From: an uncultured Bacteroides sp.
Lineage (GTDB): Bacteria; Bacteroidota; Bacteroidia; Bacteroidales; Bacteroidaceae
DNA length: 19,952 nucleotides
NCBI GenBank assembly: GCA_947071285.1
Contig: CAMTFK010000067.1
Coordinates: forward strand, 1 to 19,952
Direction: 5' to 3'
Shown here: positions 14,532 through 19,952 of the stretch, one piece after another
Position numbering within the stretch: the stretch's first letter is position 1
Layout of the letters: each line of letters opens with the position of its first letter
The notes under the pieces: model-generated
What the model was told of the DNA's origin: nothing
The model's input: the letters and a program-made list of their open reading frames with translations, nothing else
Databases searched by the model: none
Made by a program: the position numbers and the translations under genes

Positions 14532-15983
14532 CTAAGGCAATATCCCTGTCGGAATTTCAATAACCCGGTATGGATACTTCCTACGGACAACCTTTTCTTC
14601 CTCCCATTCAAGCTCTTCATACTTTTGTTGGTAAGTTGCAAGTGAATAGCTATTTCTTATCTGGTAAATGGCCTGCATAATATTGCTCACAATAAAAATA
14701 TAAGCCGCATAAGATGAATTATCACTAATATAATATTTAATGTGATAATCCGGAGTAGCCTGAATCATTTGCCGGATGAAGTTTATAAAATCATTCGATT
14801 CAATTTTGATGTTATCAACAAGTATCTCACCTGTTTCCGATATATGCAATTCGGAAACATCTTTTGCCGAATTGAGTTCTTCCTGTAATTCCTGCCATGC
14901 GTCAGTATCCGCAAAATATCGTCCGGTAACTAATGGAAACGCCGAATAGGTATAATACCTATCGTCATATTCTCGCATAGGAAGCAGAACAGCATACTGT
15001 ATCCGGATAACACCCAATTCTGCAAGAGACCTTTTTATTTTGTTTATATAGCCCATTTTTACATTTCGGTGAGCATAAATGACACAAGGGTCATACAATA
15101 TATCCTCCAGGATATGTTGATTCCAGCAAGCAAAATATTCTTTCAGGCTATCAAATGGTATTTGCTCACTCTGACAGGTTTCGAGTTTCCCCGGATGCTT
15201 AATGAAAACAACAGGTTCTCCATCTACAGGATTGTTTTTATCTTCCGCAATCCACAAAGTAGCAATACGTCCGCTCTCGCTGTTCATTCTCTCGGAACGT
15301 GCAGCTTCCGGCAATTGCAAATGATAAGAGTAATTTATATTTTTACTAAGAATAATTTGGTTGATAGTTTTATAATCAATCAGATTTATTCGGGATAATC
15401 CCAGAGATAAAACAGACAACAAAATGAAGGAAAGCAGCATCCATCTAAAACTTTTTCCATTAAACAGTCGCCTGATATTCATCCAGGAATGGCAAAAAAG
15501 CACCACAATAATAAGAATAAGAACATACTGATAACCTGAAAAAGTTCGTATTACATAAATTCCTCCTCCCATCATGGAACCAATAAGCAGCACAAATACA
15601 TATGCCAACCGCGAAAACCAACTAAGAAAATAAAAATTCATACTCCGTTGGTCATTAATAACGGCCCTCATTTGTGGAGCATATTTTCCTAATTTTCTGA
15701 AAGGGACTTCAAACCAATAAGTGAAACAAAGGGACTGTCCCAATATAGTAGCAATACAGGCAAAAACGTAATTTAAAAAGTTCACTGTGGTATCTGACAG
15801 TACTAAAACGTCATAGTCATCTGTCATAAAGAAAAGAATACGCAAAGCCTCCCGGCAAACATACAAAAAGGCATAAAAACAAAAAGCAAACAAAAGTCCG
15901 ATAAGAATGCCCATTATCAACCTGCCACGCGGCACGGCAGGCAAGTTAGCATAGGCATGCAAATATTTATGTTTCAGAGCCAT
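14532..15983 (-). CDS. Multi-pass membrane protein with ExbD/TolR-like periplasmic region
   Basis: A 483-residue protein not recognised as a named family. Five hydrophobic helices (about 22-44, 65-90, 118-146, 150-167 and 180-198) are followed by a soluble region. Positive residues in the loops after helices 2 and 4 place the C-terminal region in the periplasm. That region looks like ExbD/TolR: LQLPEAARSER (about 222) just after the last helix, then IPFDSLKEYF, CVIYAHRNVKMGYINKIKRSL and LGVIRIQYAVLLP (300-335). A second, weaker copy may follow: LHISETGEILVDNIKIES, then IKYYISDNSSYAAYIFIVSNIMQAIY (379-440). Ordinary ExbD has one helix and about 130 residues, so this would be an unusual fusion. 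No ExbB/TolQ or TonB gene is adjacent. The gene is open and intact; the ExbD relation rests on motif resemblance only. Confidence 0.6.
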   Translation of the reverse strand: MALKHKYLHAYANLPAVPRGRLIMGILIGLLFAFCFYAFLYVCREALRILFFMTDDYDVLVLSDTTVNFLNYVFACIATILGQSLCFTYWFEVPFRKLGKYAPQMRAVINDQRSMNFYFLSWFSRLAYVFVLLIGSMMGGGIYVIRTFSGYQYVLILIIVVLFCHSWMNIRRLFNGKSFRWMLLSFILLSVLSLGLSRINLIDYKTINQIILSKNINYSYHLQLPEAARSERMNSESGRIATLWIAEDKNNPVDGEPVVFIKHPGKLETCQSEQIPFDSLKEYFACWNQHILEDILYDPCVIYAHRNVKMGYINKIKRSLAELGVIRIQYAVLLPMREYDDRYYTYSAFPLVTGRYFADTDAWQELQEELNSAKDVSELHISETGEILVDNIKIESNDFINFIRQMIQATPDYHIKYYISDNSSYAAYIFIVSNIMQAIYQIRNSYSLATYQQKYEELEWEEEKVVRRKYPYRVIEIPTGILP

Positions 15984-16007
15984 ATTGCATAAATTACAGT
16001 AACTATA

Positions 16008-16062
16008 TTCTTCGAAGAAAATATCTCTTCATATCAGAAAAATCAGTAACTTTACAAAGTTA
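16008..16062 (-). promoter_or_regulatory. Candidate promoter and palindromic operator of the ExbD-like fusion gene
   Basis: On the minus strand TAACTTTG (16055-16062) is an exact TAnnTTTG box about 70 bp upstream of the start at 15983. Between it and the gene lies the perfect 12-bp palindrome TTCTTCGAAGAA (16008-16019), a plausible repressor site just downstream of the transcription start. Around the -7 box, TAACTTT-AC-AAAGTTA is itself symmetric. Confidence 0.45.
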
Positions 16063-16112
16063 GTGATTATCATCTATAATATCCTGATATCACACCAAAA
16101 TTATTAGCCAAT

Positions 16113-16616
16113 ATGAAGAACATGTCTCCCAACAAGAAAGATAGAGTAATATTGATTCCATATATAGAAATTATCATAGGCACAATATTACTAAGTTTAG
16201 AAGTTCATGACTACATGACCTTATATTCTATGGATGAGGCAGATAAATTATTCGGTGGTCTTGTTGATTTCTATAAATATAAAGAAAGTACATATAACCA
16301 AGCTTTCTTATGGTCAATCCTTATATTTACAGGGATAAGCTATTGGGTTAATAAAAAACTATATTGGATTTTAACACAAACTTTCCTACTTTTAGTTTTA
16401 CTAAAAGTCCTTTTACCCTTCTATGCTATTTTTATTGAATTGAATCCAATACCATTTTATATCTTTCCAACTTTATATATAATATTGTTCATCTGGATAG
16501 AAACAATCTTATGTAAAATAAAGCAGATAGAGTCACCCCCCATAAACTCACAAACAAAGTTATTAGGTATTGCAACAGGACTATTATGCTGTATTGTTTA
16601 TATCCTGCTTTTATAA
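16113..16616 (+). CDS. Small multi-pass membrane protein of unknown function
   Basis: A 167-residue hydrophobic protein with about five predicted membrane segments (about 12-30, 63-80, 86-109, 114-134 and 150-167). No catalytic motif is visible and no family was recognised. The gene is markedly AT-rich compared with those to its left, suggesting recent transfer. It is divergent from the ExbD-like fusion gene and is followed by a stem-loop at 16651-16686. No clear -7 box was found upstream. The reading frame is intact and the hydrophobic pattern is regular, which supports a real gene. Confidence 0.6.
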   Translation: MKNMSPNKKDRVILIPYIEIIIGTILLSLEVHDYMTLYSMDEADKLFGGLVDFYKYKESTYNQAFLWSILIFTGISYWVNKKLYWILTQTFLLLVLLKVLLPFYAIFIELNPIPFYIFPTLYIILFIWIETILCKIKQIESPPINSQTKLLGIATGLLCCIVYILLL

Positions 16617-16650
16617 AGCAAAAATGTTTCAGCTATGTTTCAGTAGAAAT

Positions 16651-16686
16651 AAAAAACCCTTGCAAATTTTTTATTTACAAGGGTTT
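16651..16686 (-). terminator. Stem-loop terminator facing the minus strand
   Basis: AAACCCTTG (16654-16662) pairs with CAAGGGTTT (16678-16686), with further AAAT/ATTT pairing inside. On the minus strand the stem is followed by a U-run from the A-run at 16651-16656. On the plus strand the tail is weak, though the hairpin could still mark the 3' end of the small membrane protein gene about 40 bp upstream. No minus-strand gene in the window feeds into it from the right. Confidence 0.6.
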
Positions 16687-16826
16687 ATCTTCATCTTTTC
16701 GTACCCAGACCCGGTACAAAGCACCGAAATCATAGGAAAACAAAAGAAATCAATCATTTGATTATCAAACGATTTGCATCTTCCTTTATTCTCTGTTTTT
16801 GCCATTTTATACCCTTATTTTGTTAC

Positions 16827-16847
16827 TTAGTACACTATTAGTACACT
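16827..16847. repeat. Tandem TTAGTACACT repeat at the recombinase -33 region
   Basis: TTAGTACACT occurs at 16827-16836 and 16838-16847, an 11-bp step (about one helical turn). The second copy runs into the -33 TTTG, so a protein bound here would control the promoter. Confidence 0.6.
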
Positions 16848-16876
16848 TTGAATTCTCATTTTCTTTTGTACCTTTG
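16847..16876 (+). promoter_or_regulatory. Promoter of the tyrosine recombinase gene
   Basis: A -33 TTTG (16847-16850) and a -7 TACCTTTG (16869-16876) are separated by 18 bp, close to the usual 19-21 bp. The predicted leader is about 75 nt and includes an 8-bp stem (TCCCGATT 16919-16926 with AATCGGGA 16936-16943) ending 15 bp before the ATG, which could limit translation. Confidence 0.6.
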
Positions 16877-16958
16877 CAATATCAGAAAACAAAAGAAAAT
16901 CAATCACTTAACAGATATTCCCGATTATGTACCCGAATCGGGATGAAACCAGTAAAGT

Positions 16959-18188
16959 ATGGCAAAGATAGAAAATAAAACGAAAGAAAATCCGAAATTG
17001 GAGCAAAATAAGCTCTCGGACGGGAGAATAAGCCTCTATTTAGAGTACTATTTAGGTAGAGAGGAAAAGCCTGTTTTGGATGAGAACGGCAATCAAGTAT
17101 ATTACGAAGATGGAAAGATGCAAGGTAAGCCTAAGTTTTCAGTAAAGCATAACAGGCGAAAAGAGAACCTGAATCTATACCTTATAGAAAAACCCCGTAC
17201 TCCTGCTGATCGGCAACAGAATAAGGAAACATTGGAGCTTGCTATCAAGATACGTGCAGAACGTGAACAGGAATTCAAGGAAAGTATGCTGGGCTATCGG
17301 CTAAAGAAAGACCGTACTATCAACTTTCTTGATTACTTCCAGTCTTATATCGATGGCTACACCAAGAAAGACCTGCGTATGATGCAAATTGCATTCAGTC
17401 GTTTTAAGGACTTTCTGAAAGAACAGTACCCTCTATATGAGTGTAACATCAAACCCAAATTTATCACTAAGGACATGATAGTTCTGTTTGTAGACTATTT
17501 GCAATCCCGTAGCGTTGGTGAGGGAGCAAAAAGCATCTATCAGCGTTTCAAAAAAGTGGTACGCTATGCCATCGAACACGATGTAATACTAAAAGACCCT
17601 TGCAAAGAAGTAATTTGCAAGGTAGACGACCAAATGTTACGGAAAGATGTGCTTTCACTGGAAGAGATTCAAGCTCTTATCAACTGCCACTATGAGAATG
17701 AGAACCCGATGGTAAGACGTGCCTTTATCTTCTGCCTGTATTGTGGTTTACGCTTCTGTGATGTGAAAGACCTTACTTATAAGAATGTAGACTACTCAAA
17801 CAAGCTATTGAAGTTTGAGCAGAATAAGACCAAAGGACATTCTTCTGCCAGTGGGGTAGTCATTCCTTTGAATGACGGTTTGCTCTCTATTATTGGTGAA
17901 CCTCCTGTGGATGGCAACAAAGATGTGCTTATTTTTAATCTGCCATCCTATGAAAGCTGCTGTAAATCAGTGAAGCGTTGGGTGAAAAGAGCCGGAATAG
18001 ACAAGCACATAAGCTGGCACTGCGCCCGTCACTCATTCGCAGTGAATATCCTTAACAATGGTGCTAATATTAAAACAGTAGCCAGTTTGCTCGGACATAG
18101 CGGGCTGAAACATACGGAGAAATACACCCGTGCAGTAGACAAGCTGAAAGAAGAAGCAATTAATAGTCTACCCGAATTAAAACTTTGA
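16959..18188 (+). CDS. Tyrosine recombinase / phage-type integrase
   Basis: A 409-residue site-specific recombinase. An N-terminal arm-binding-like region (1-115) precedes the SAM-like core-binding domain (about 120-210) and the catalytic domain (about 228-400). All catalytic residues are present: R265 (YCGLRFCDV), a lysine at 290 or 292 (NKTKGHSS), H354 and R357 (HCARHSF), H380 (LLGHSGLK) and nucleophile Y389 (HTEKYTR). It resembles the Bacteroidetes recombinases that act as integrases of mobile elements or as DNA invertases. Here it is followed 36 bp later by a YhcG-type nuclease gene on the same strand, an arrangement often seen next to invertible type I restriction specificity genes. No hsd gene or obvious invertible repeats are in the window, so whether it integrates or inverts is undecided. 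The region is more AT-rich than the left half of the window. Confidence 0.92.
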   Translation: MAKIENKTKENPKLEQNKLSDGRISLYLEYYLGREEKPVLDENGNQVYYEDGKMQGKPKFSVKHNRRKENLNLYLIEKPRTPADRQQNKETLELAIKIRAEREQEFKESMLGYRLKKDRTINFLDYFQSYIDGYTKKDLRMMQIAFSRFKDFLKEQYPLYECNIKPKFITKDMIVLFVDYLQSRSVGEGAKSIYQRFKKVVRYAIEHDVILKDPCKEVICKVDDQMLRKDVLSLEEIQALINCHYENENPMVRRAFIFCLYCGLRFCDVKDLTYKNVDYSNKLLKFEQNKTKGHSSASGVVIPLNDGLLSIIGEPPVDGNKDVLIFNLPSYESCCKSVKRWVKRAGIDKHISWHCARHSFAVNILNNGANIKTVASLLGHSGLKHTEKYTRAVDKLKEEAINSLPELKL

Positions 18189-18200
18189 TAATAAAAATAG

Positions 18201-18208
18201 TAACTTTG
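18201..18208 (+). promoter_or_regulatory. -7 box of the YhcG-type nuclease gene
   Basis: TAACTTTG matches TAnnTTTG and ends 16 bp before the ATG at 18225, giving a very short leader. A TTTG at 18184-18187 is too close (13 bp) to be a normal -33. ACTTTG-CA-CAAAGT (18203-18216) can form a tight hairpin over the start of transcription. Read-through from the recombinase gene is also likely. Confidence 0.5.
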
Positions 18209-18224
18209 CACAAAGTACCAAAAT

Positions 18225-19343
18225 ATGAACTTTGAATCGTTAGTAAATCATATCAGTGCCATTCAGAACACGCTGCAAGCGCAAGCAGCACACTCTGTAA
18301 ACCTTGCACTAACTTCCCGCAACTGGCTTATGGGCTGTTATATCGTGGAGTTTGAGCAAAACGGTGAAGACCGTGCCGCCTATGGTGAGCAGCTTTTGAA
18401 AAAGTTGGAAAAACGACTGAATACCAAAGGATTAAATGAACGTCGATTCCGAGAGTTCAGACGTTTGTATCTTGTTTATCCACAGTTAAAAGAAGAGGTT
18501 TTAGGCTATGTTATGTCGGGTTCGGGAATTCGGCACACGCCGTCTGCCGAATTCATCGCACCAATTCGGCACACACCGTCCGCCGAATTGCAATTGACTG
18601 ATAAACAACGCAATGACTTGACTTTGCCATCTGAAAAGCTTTTTAACAGATTGCCTTATTCACACTTAAAAAGTATCTCTCAAATAGACAATCCAACAAA
18701 ACGTGCATTTTATGAACTTGAAGCAATTAGAGGATGTTGGTCTTTCAGAGAATTGGAACGTCAGATTGATTCATTGTACTACGAACGTAGTGGCTTATCC
18801 AAAAACAAAGAAGCCCTTTCTGCATTGGTACAACAACAGGTAGTTCAACTAAAGCCTGCGGATGTAATAAATACCCCTGTAACATTAGAGTTCTTAGGAC
18901 TTAATGAACGTGCTTTAGTTACAGAAGACAACTTAGAGCAATCCATCCTTGATAATCTGCAAAACTTTCTTATCGAAATGGGGCACGGCTTTTGCTTTGA
19001 AGCACGCCAAAAGCGAATACTAATAGATGAGGATTATTTCTTTGCTGACCTTGTTTTCTATCATCGTATATTGAAATGCCATATTATTGTAGAACTTAAA
19101 ATAGACAAATTCAAGCATGAATATGCTTCACAGCTAAATATGTATCTCAATTACTACAAAGCAGAAATTATGCAACCTGATGATAATCCTCCTATCGGTA
19201 TCTTACTTTGTACAGAAAAGGGTGATACATTAGTTAAATATGCAACAGCAGGATTAGATCCTAATATTTTTGTACAGAAGTACATGATAGTACTTCCATC
19301 GGAAGAGGAAATTAAAGCATTTATCTCTGAAACGAGATTATAG
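18225..19343 (+). CDS. YhcG/DUF1016-family PDDEXK nuclease
   Basis: A 372-residue protein of the YhcG family. The N-terminal DUF1016 helical domain (about 1-95) has SRNWLMGCYIVEFEQNG and the arginine-rich LNERRFREFRRLY. The C-terminal domain (about 140-372) has AFYELEAIRGCWSFRELERQI and a PDDEXK core with D275 (FFADLVFYH), E290 and K292 (HIIVELK) and Q303. The core is complete, so nuclease activity is plausible. Residues 102-121 carry a duplicated RHTPSAE motif, encoded by the repeats at 18527-18589, in the linker between domains. Family members are frequent in defence islands and beside type I restriction-modification genes, often next to a tyrosine recombinase as here. The biological target is not known from the sequence. 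Confidence 0.9.
   Translation: MNFESLVNHISAIQNTLQAQAAHSVNLALTSRNWLMGCYIVEFEQNGEDRAAYGEQLLKKLEKRLNTKGLNERRFREFRRLYLVYPQLKEEVLGYVMSGSGIRHTPSAEFIAPIRHTPSAELQLTDKQRNDLTLPSEKLFNRLPYSHLKSISQIDNPTKRAFYELEAIRGCWSFRELERQIDSLYYERSGLSKNKEALSALVQQQVVQLKPADVINTPVTLEFLGLNERALVTEDNLEQSILDNLQNFLIEMGHGFCFEARQKRILIDEDYFFADLVFYHRILKCHIIVELKIDKFKHEYASQLNMYLNYYKAEIMQPDDNPPIGILLCTEKGDTLVKYATAGLDPNIFVQKYMIVLPSEEEIKAFISETRL
18527..18589. repeat. Two hairpin-forming 27-bp repeats inside the YhcG gene
   Basis: Units at 18527-18553 and 18563-18589 are 36 bp (12 codons) apart and differ at two positions. Each is an inverted repeat: AATTCGGCA with TGCCGAATT in the first, AATTCGGC with GCCGAATT in the second. They encode RHTPSAE twice and keep the frame. 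Confidence 0.8.
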
Positions 19344-19404
19344 CAAGAAATAAATGCTAACATTTAAATATGCAATCAAAGATTACACTATCAAACGTTT
19401 TTAG

Positions 19405-19412
19405 TATATTTG
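19405..19412 (+). promoter_or_regulatory. -7 box upstream of a short transcript
   Basis: TATATTTG matches TAnnTTTG. It would start transcription around 19418, about 20 bp before the 17-codon ORF. No TTTG is present at the -33 spacing. Confidence 0.45.
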
Positions 19413-19437
19413 TAACTGGTTTTTCAAATCAACAATC

Positions 19438-19491
19438 ATGGAATATAAAGTAGAATACATAGGGATATTCAGTAAATGTCCCTCTTTCTAA
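19438..19491 (+). CDS. 17-codon ORF between promoter and terminator
   Basis: It encodes MEYKVEYIGIFSKCPSF and stops two bases before the left arm of the terminator at 19493. It resembles no leader peptide known to me. It could be a leader peptide, the truncated start of a gene, or a chance frame within a small RNA. The tight packing with a -7 box and a terminator is the only support for its being real. Confidence 0.3.
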   Translation: MEYKVEYIGIFSKCPSF

Positions 19492-19492
19492 T

Positions 19493-19545
19493 AAATTAAG
19501 AGAACAGTTTTACTTTACGTGAGCTTTTCTCTTAATTTTTTTTTT
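19493..19545 (+). terminator. Strong rho-independent terminator
   Basis: AAATTAAGAGAA (19493-19504) pairs perfectly with TTCTCTTAATTT (19527-19538) around a 22-nt loop, and an unbroken T-run extends from 19536 to 19545. Orientation is plus. It would end either a short transcript from about 19418 or read-through from the nuclease gene. Confidence 0.85.
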
Positions 19546-19686
19546 GTAAAGTCTCAAGTCTTCTATCTTTTTTATAGAATATTATTTACATGTTCTTATT
19601 TTTTCTTCCCAACGGTACATTATGTATATGTCTTTTTAGGGGAAGTTAAAAACCTCTCCTGTTTTCCTCTAATTATTTTAGTCTGA

Positions 19687-19952
19687 TTATGCAGCCGTTC
19701 TTTTTCTCTTTTCGACCTTTTCTATCATACATACCGCATTGGCCGTATGTATTCCAAAGAAAATCCAAAGCATTTCCGTTTTCCTGTTTCTAGCTTTTAT
19801 TCTGGCCAGTGAGTAATGTTGTTTCTGCGTTCCAAAACTTCCTTCCAAGCGGGTAGCTCTTTCACGGCTGAGTTCCGACCGTAAGATCTTCCGAAGTGGC
19901 TCATCTTTGGCAGCTCTGCCCTTACGCTTAAAGGAAGTACTTATATGATATT
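19687..19952 (-). CDS. Insertion-sequence DDE transposase, C-terminal part (cut by window end)
   Basis: The minus strand encodes an uninterrupted 87-residue C-terminal segment that runs off the window, so the start is not visible. It contains KRKGRAAKDEPLRKILRSEL, then RLEGSFGTQKQHYSLARI and TEMLWIFFGIHTANAV. The glutamate in LEGSFG with the following K..HY fits the last acidic residue of a DDE transposase, and the ending is typical of IS1182-like transposases of Bacteroides. The segment has no stop or frameshift, so the element may be intact. The family name is tentative. It marks the right side of the recombinase/nuclease module as a site of IS insertion. Confidence 0.78.
   Translation of the reverse strand, partial: YHISTSFKRKGRAAKDEPLRKILRSELSRERATRLEGSFGTQKQHYSLARIKARNRKTEMLWIFFGIHTANAVCMIEKVEKRKRTAA

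Larger units (their letters stand above)
16736..16906. repeat. Pair of 21-22-bp direct repeats flanking the recombinase promoter region
   Basis: GAAAACAAAAGAAATCAATCA (copy 1, 16736-16756) recurs at 16885-16906 with one inserted A. The copies are about 149 bp apart, one upstream of and one just downstream of the promoter. They could be recombinase arm-type sites or traces of an attachment site. Confidence 0.55.
16617..16958. other. 342-bp repeat-rich region upstream of the recombinase
   Basis: No credible gene lies here. It contains the stem-loop at 16651-16686, an inverted repeat TTTGAT/ATCAAA (16757-16769), a near-perfect 21-22-bp direct repeat (16736-16756 and 16885-16906), a tandem TTAGTACACT (16827-16847), the recombinase promoter and a leader hairpin. 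This density of repeats suits a recombinase control or attachment region. Confidence 0.5.
19344..19686. other. 343-bp stretch between the nuclease gene and the IS transposase
   Basis: It holds a -7 box, a 17-codon ORF and a strong terminator in its left half (see separate entries). The right half (about 19546-19686) is AT-rich, with a small hairpin TTCTAT/ATAGAA near 19561-19578 and presumably the end of the insertion sequence, though its terminal inverted repeat cannot be identified without the other end. Confidence 0.5.

Noticed and set aside
16690..16740. tRNA 3' end as an integration site
   Set aside because: The GTACC/GGTAC-containing stretch cannot be folded into a T-arm and acceptor stem.
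18527..18589. CRISPR-like repeats
   Set aside because: There are only two units, inside an intact coding frame.
19600..19686. Terminal inverted repeat of the IS element
   Set aside because: A GC-richer stretch near 19638-19665 is suggestive, but without the other end of the element no repeat can be matched.

Overview
This window looks like chromosomal DNA from a gut-type Bacteroides or a close relative. The basis is Bacteroidetes-type promoter boxes (a -7 element of the form TAnnTTTG, once with a -33 TTTG at the right spacing), HU-HIG-type proteins, a FimB/Mfa2-type fimbrial lipoprotein, a surface repeat protein of the LA_2272 type, and a 'GAACGTAGTCGAAG' inverted repeat of the kind scattered through Bacteroidetes genomes. 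No rRNA, tRNA or CRISPR array was seen.

Region 1 (1-3500, mostly minus strand): a PduO-type cobalamin adenosyltransferase, a methyltransferase-like protein with a degenerate cofactor loop, and a secreted beta-lactamase-fold serine hydrolase. The last two overlap by ATGA and share a clear promoter. A small HU-family protein with its own terminator follows.

Region 2 (3887-7306): a LytS-type histidine kinase and LytTR response regulator (plus strand, overlapping by one base) lie divergent from a surface repeat protein gene. The intergenic gap holds two perfect 10-bp direct repeats 22 bp apart, the usual geometry of a LytTR operator, placed just upstream of the surface protein's -33 position. 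This reads as a self-contained sensor, regulator and target circuit. A larger HU protein with a C-terminal winged-helix-like domain converges on the regulator with one base between stop codons. Upstream of it lies a 33-bp-arm inverted repeat built from five CTTTCCACC boxes at strict 22-bp spacing.

Region 3 (7725-12055): a hexapeptide acetyltransferase converges on an exported three-domain esterase (SGNH, alpha/beta hydrolase, SGNH-like, then a beta domain). A fimbrial anchor-type lipoprotein without fimbrial neighbours comes next.

Region 4 (12056-16616): a membrane histidine kinase (periplasmic binding-protein-like domain, PAS, HisKA, HATPase) has no response regulator beside it. A 483-residue membrane protein appears to fuse a five-helix domain to ExbD/TolR-like periplasmic sequence. 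A small AT-rich multi-pass membrane protein follows.

Region 5 (16617-19952): an accessory module. A full-length tyrosine recombinase with a repeat-rich upstream region is followed by a YhcG/DUF1016 PDDEXK nuclease whose gene carries two hairpin-forming 27-bp repeats. After it come a short promoter, 17-codon ORF and terminator unit, and the 3' end of an insertion-sequence transposase that runs off the window. Recombinase plus YhcG is a pair often found around invertible type I restriction loci, but no hsd gene is present here.
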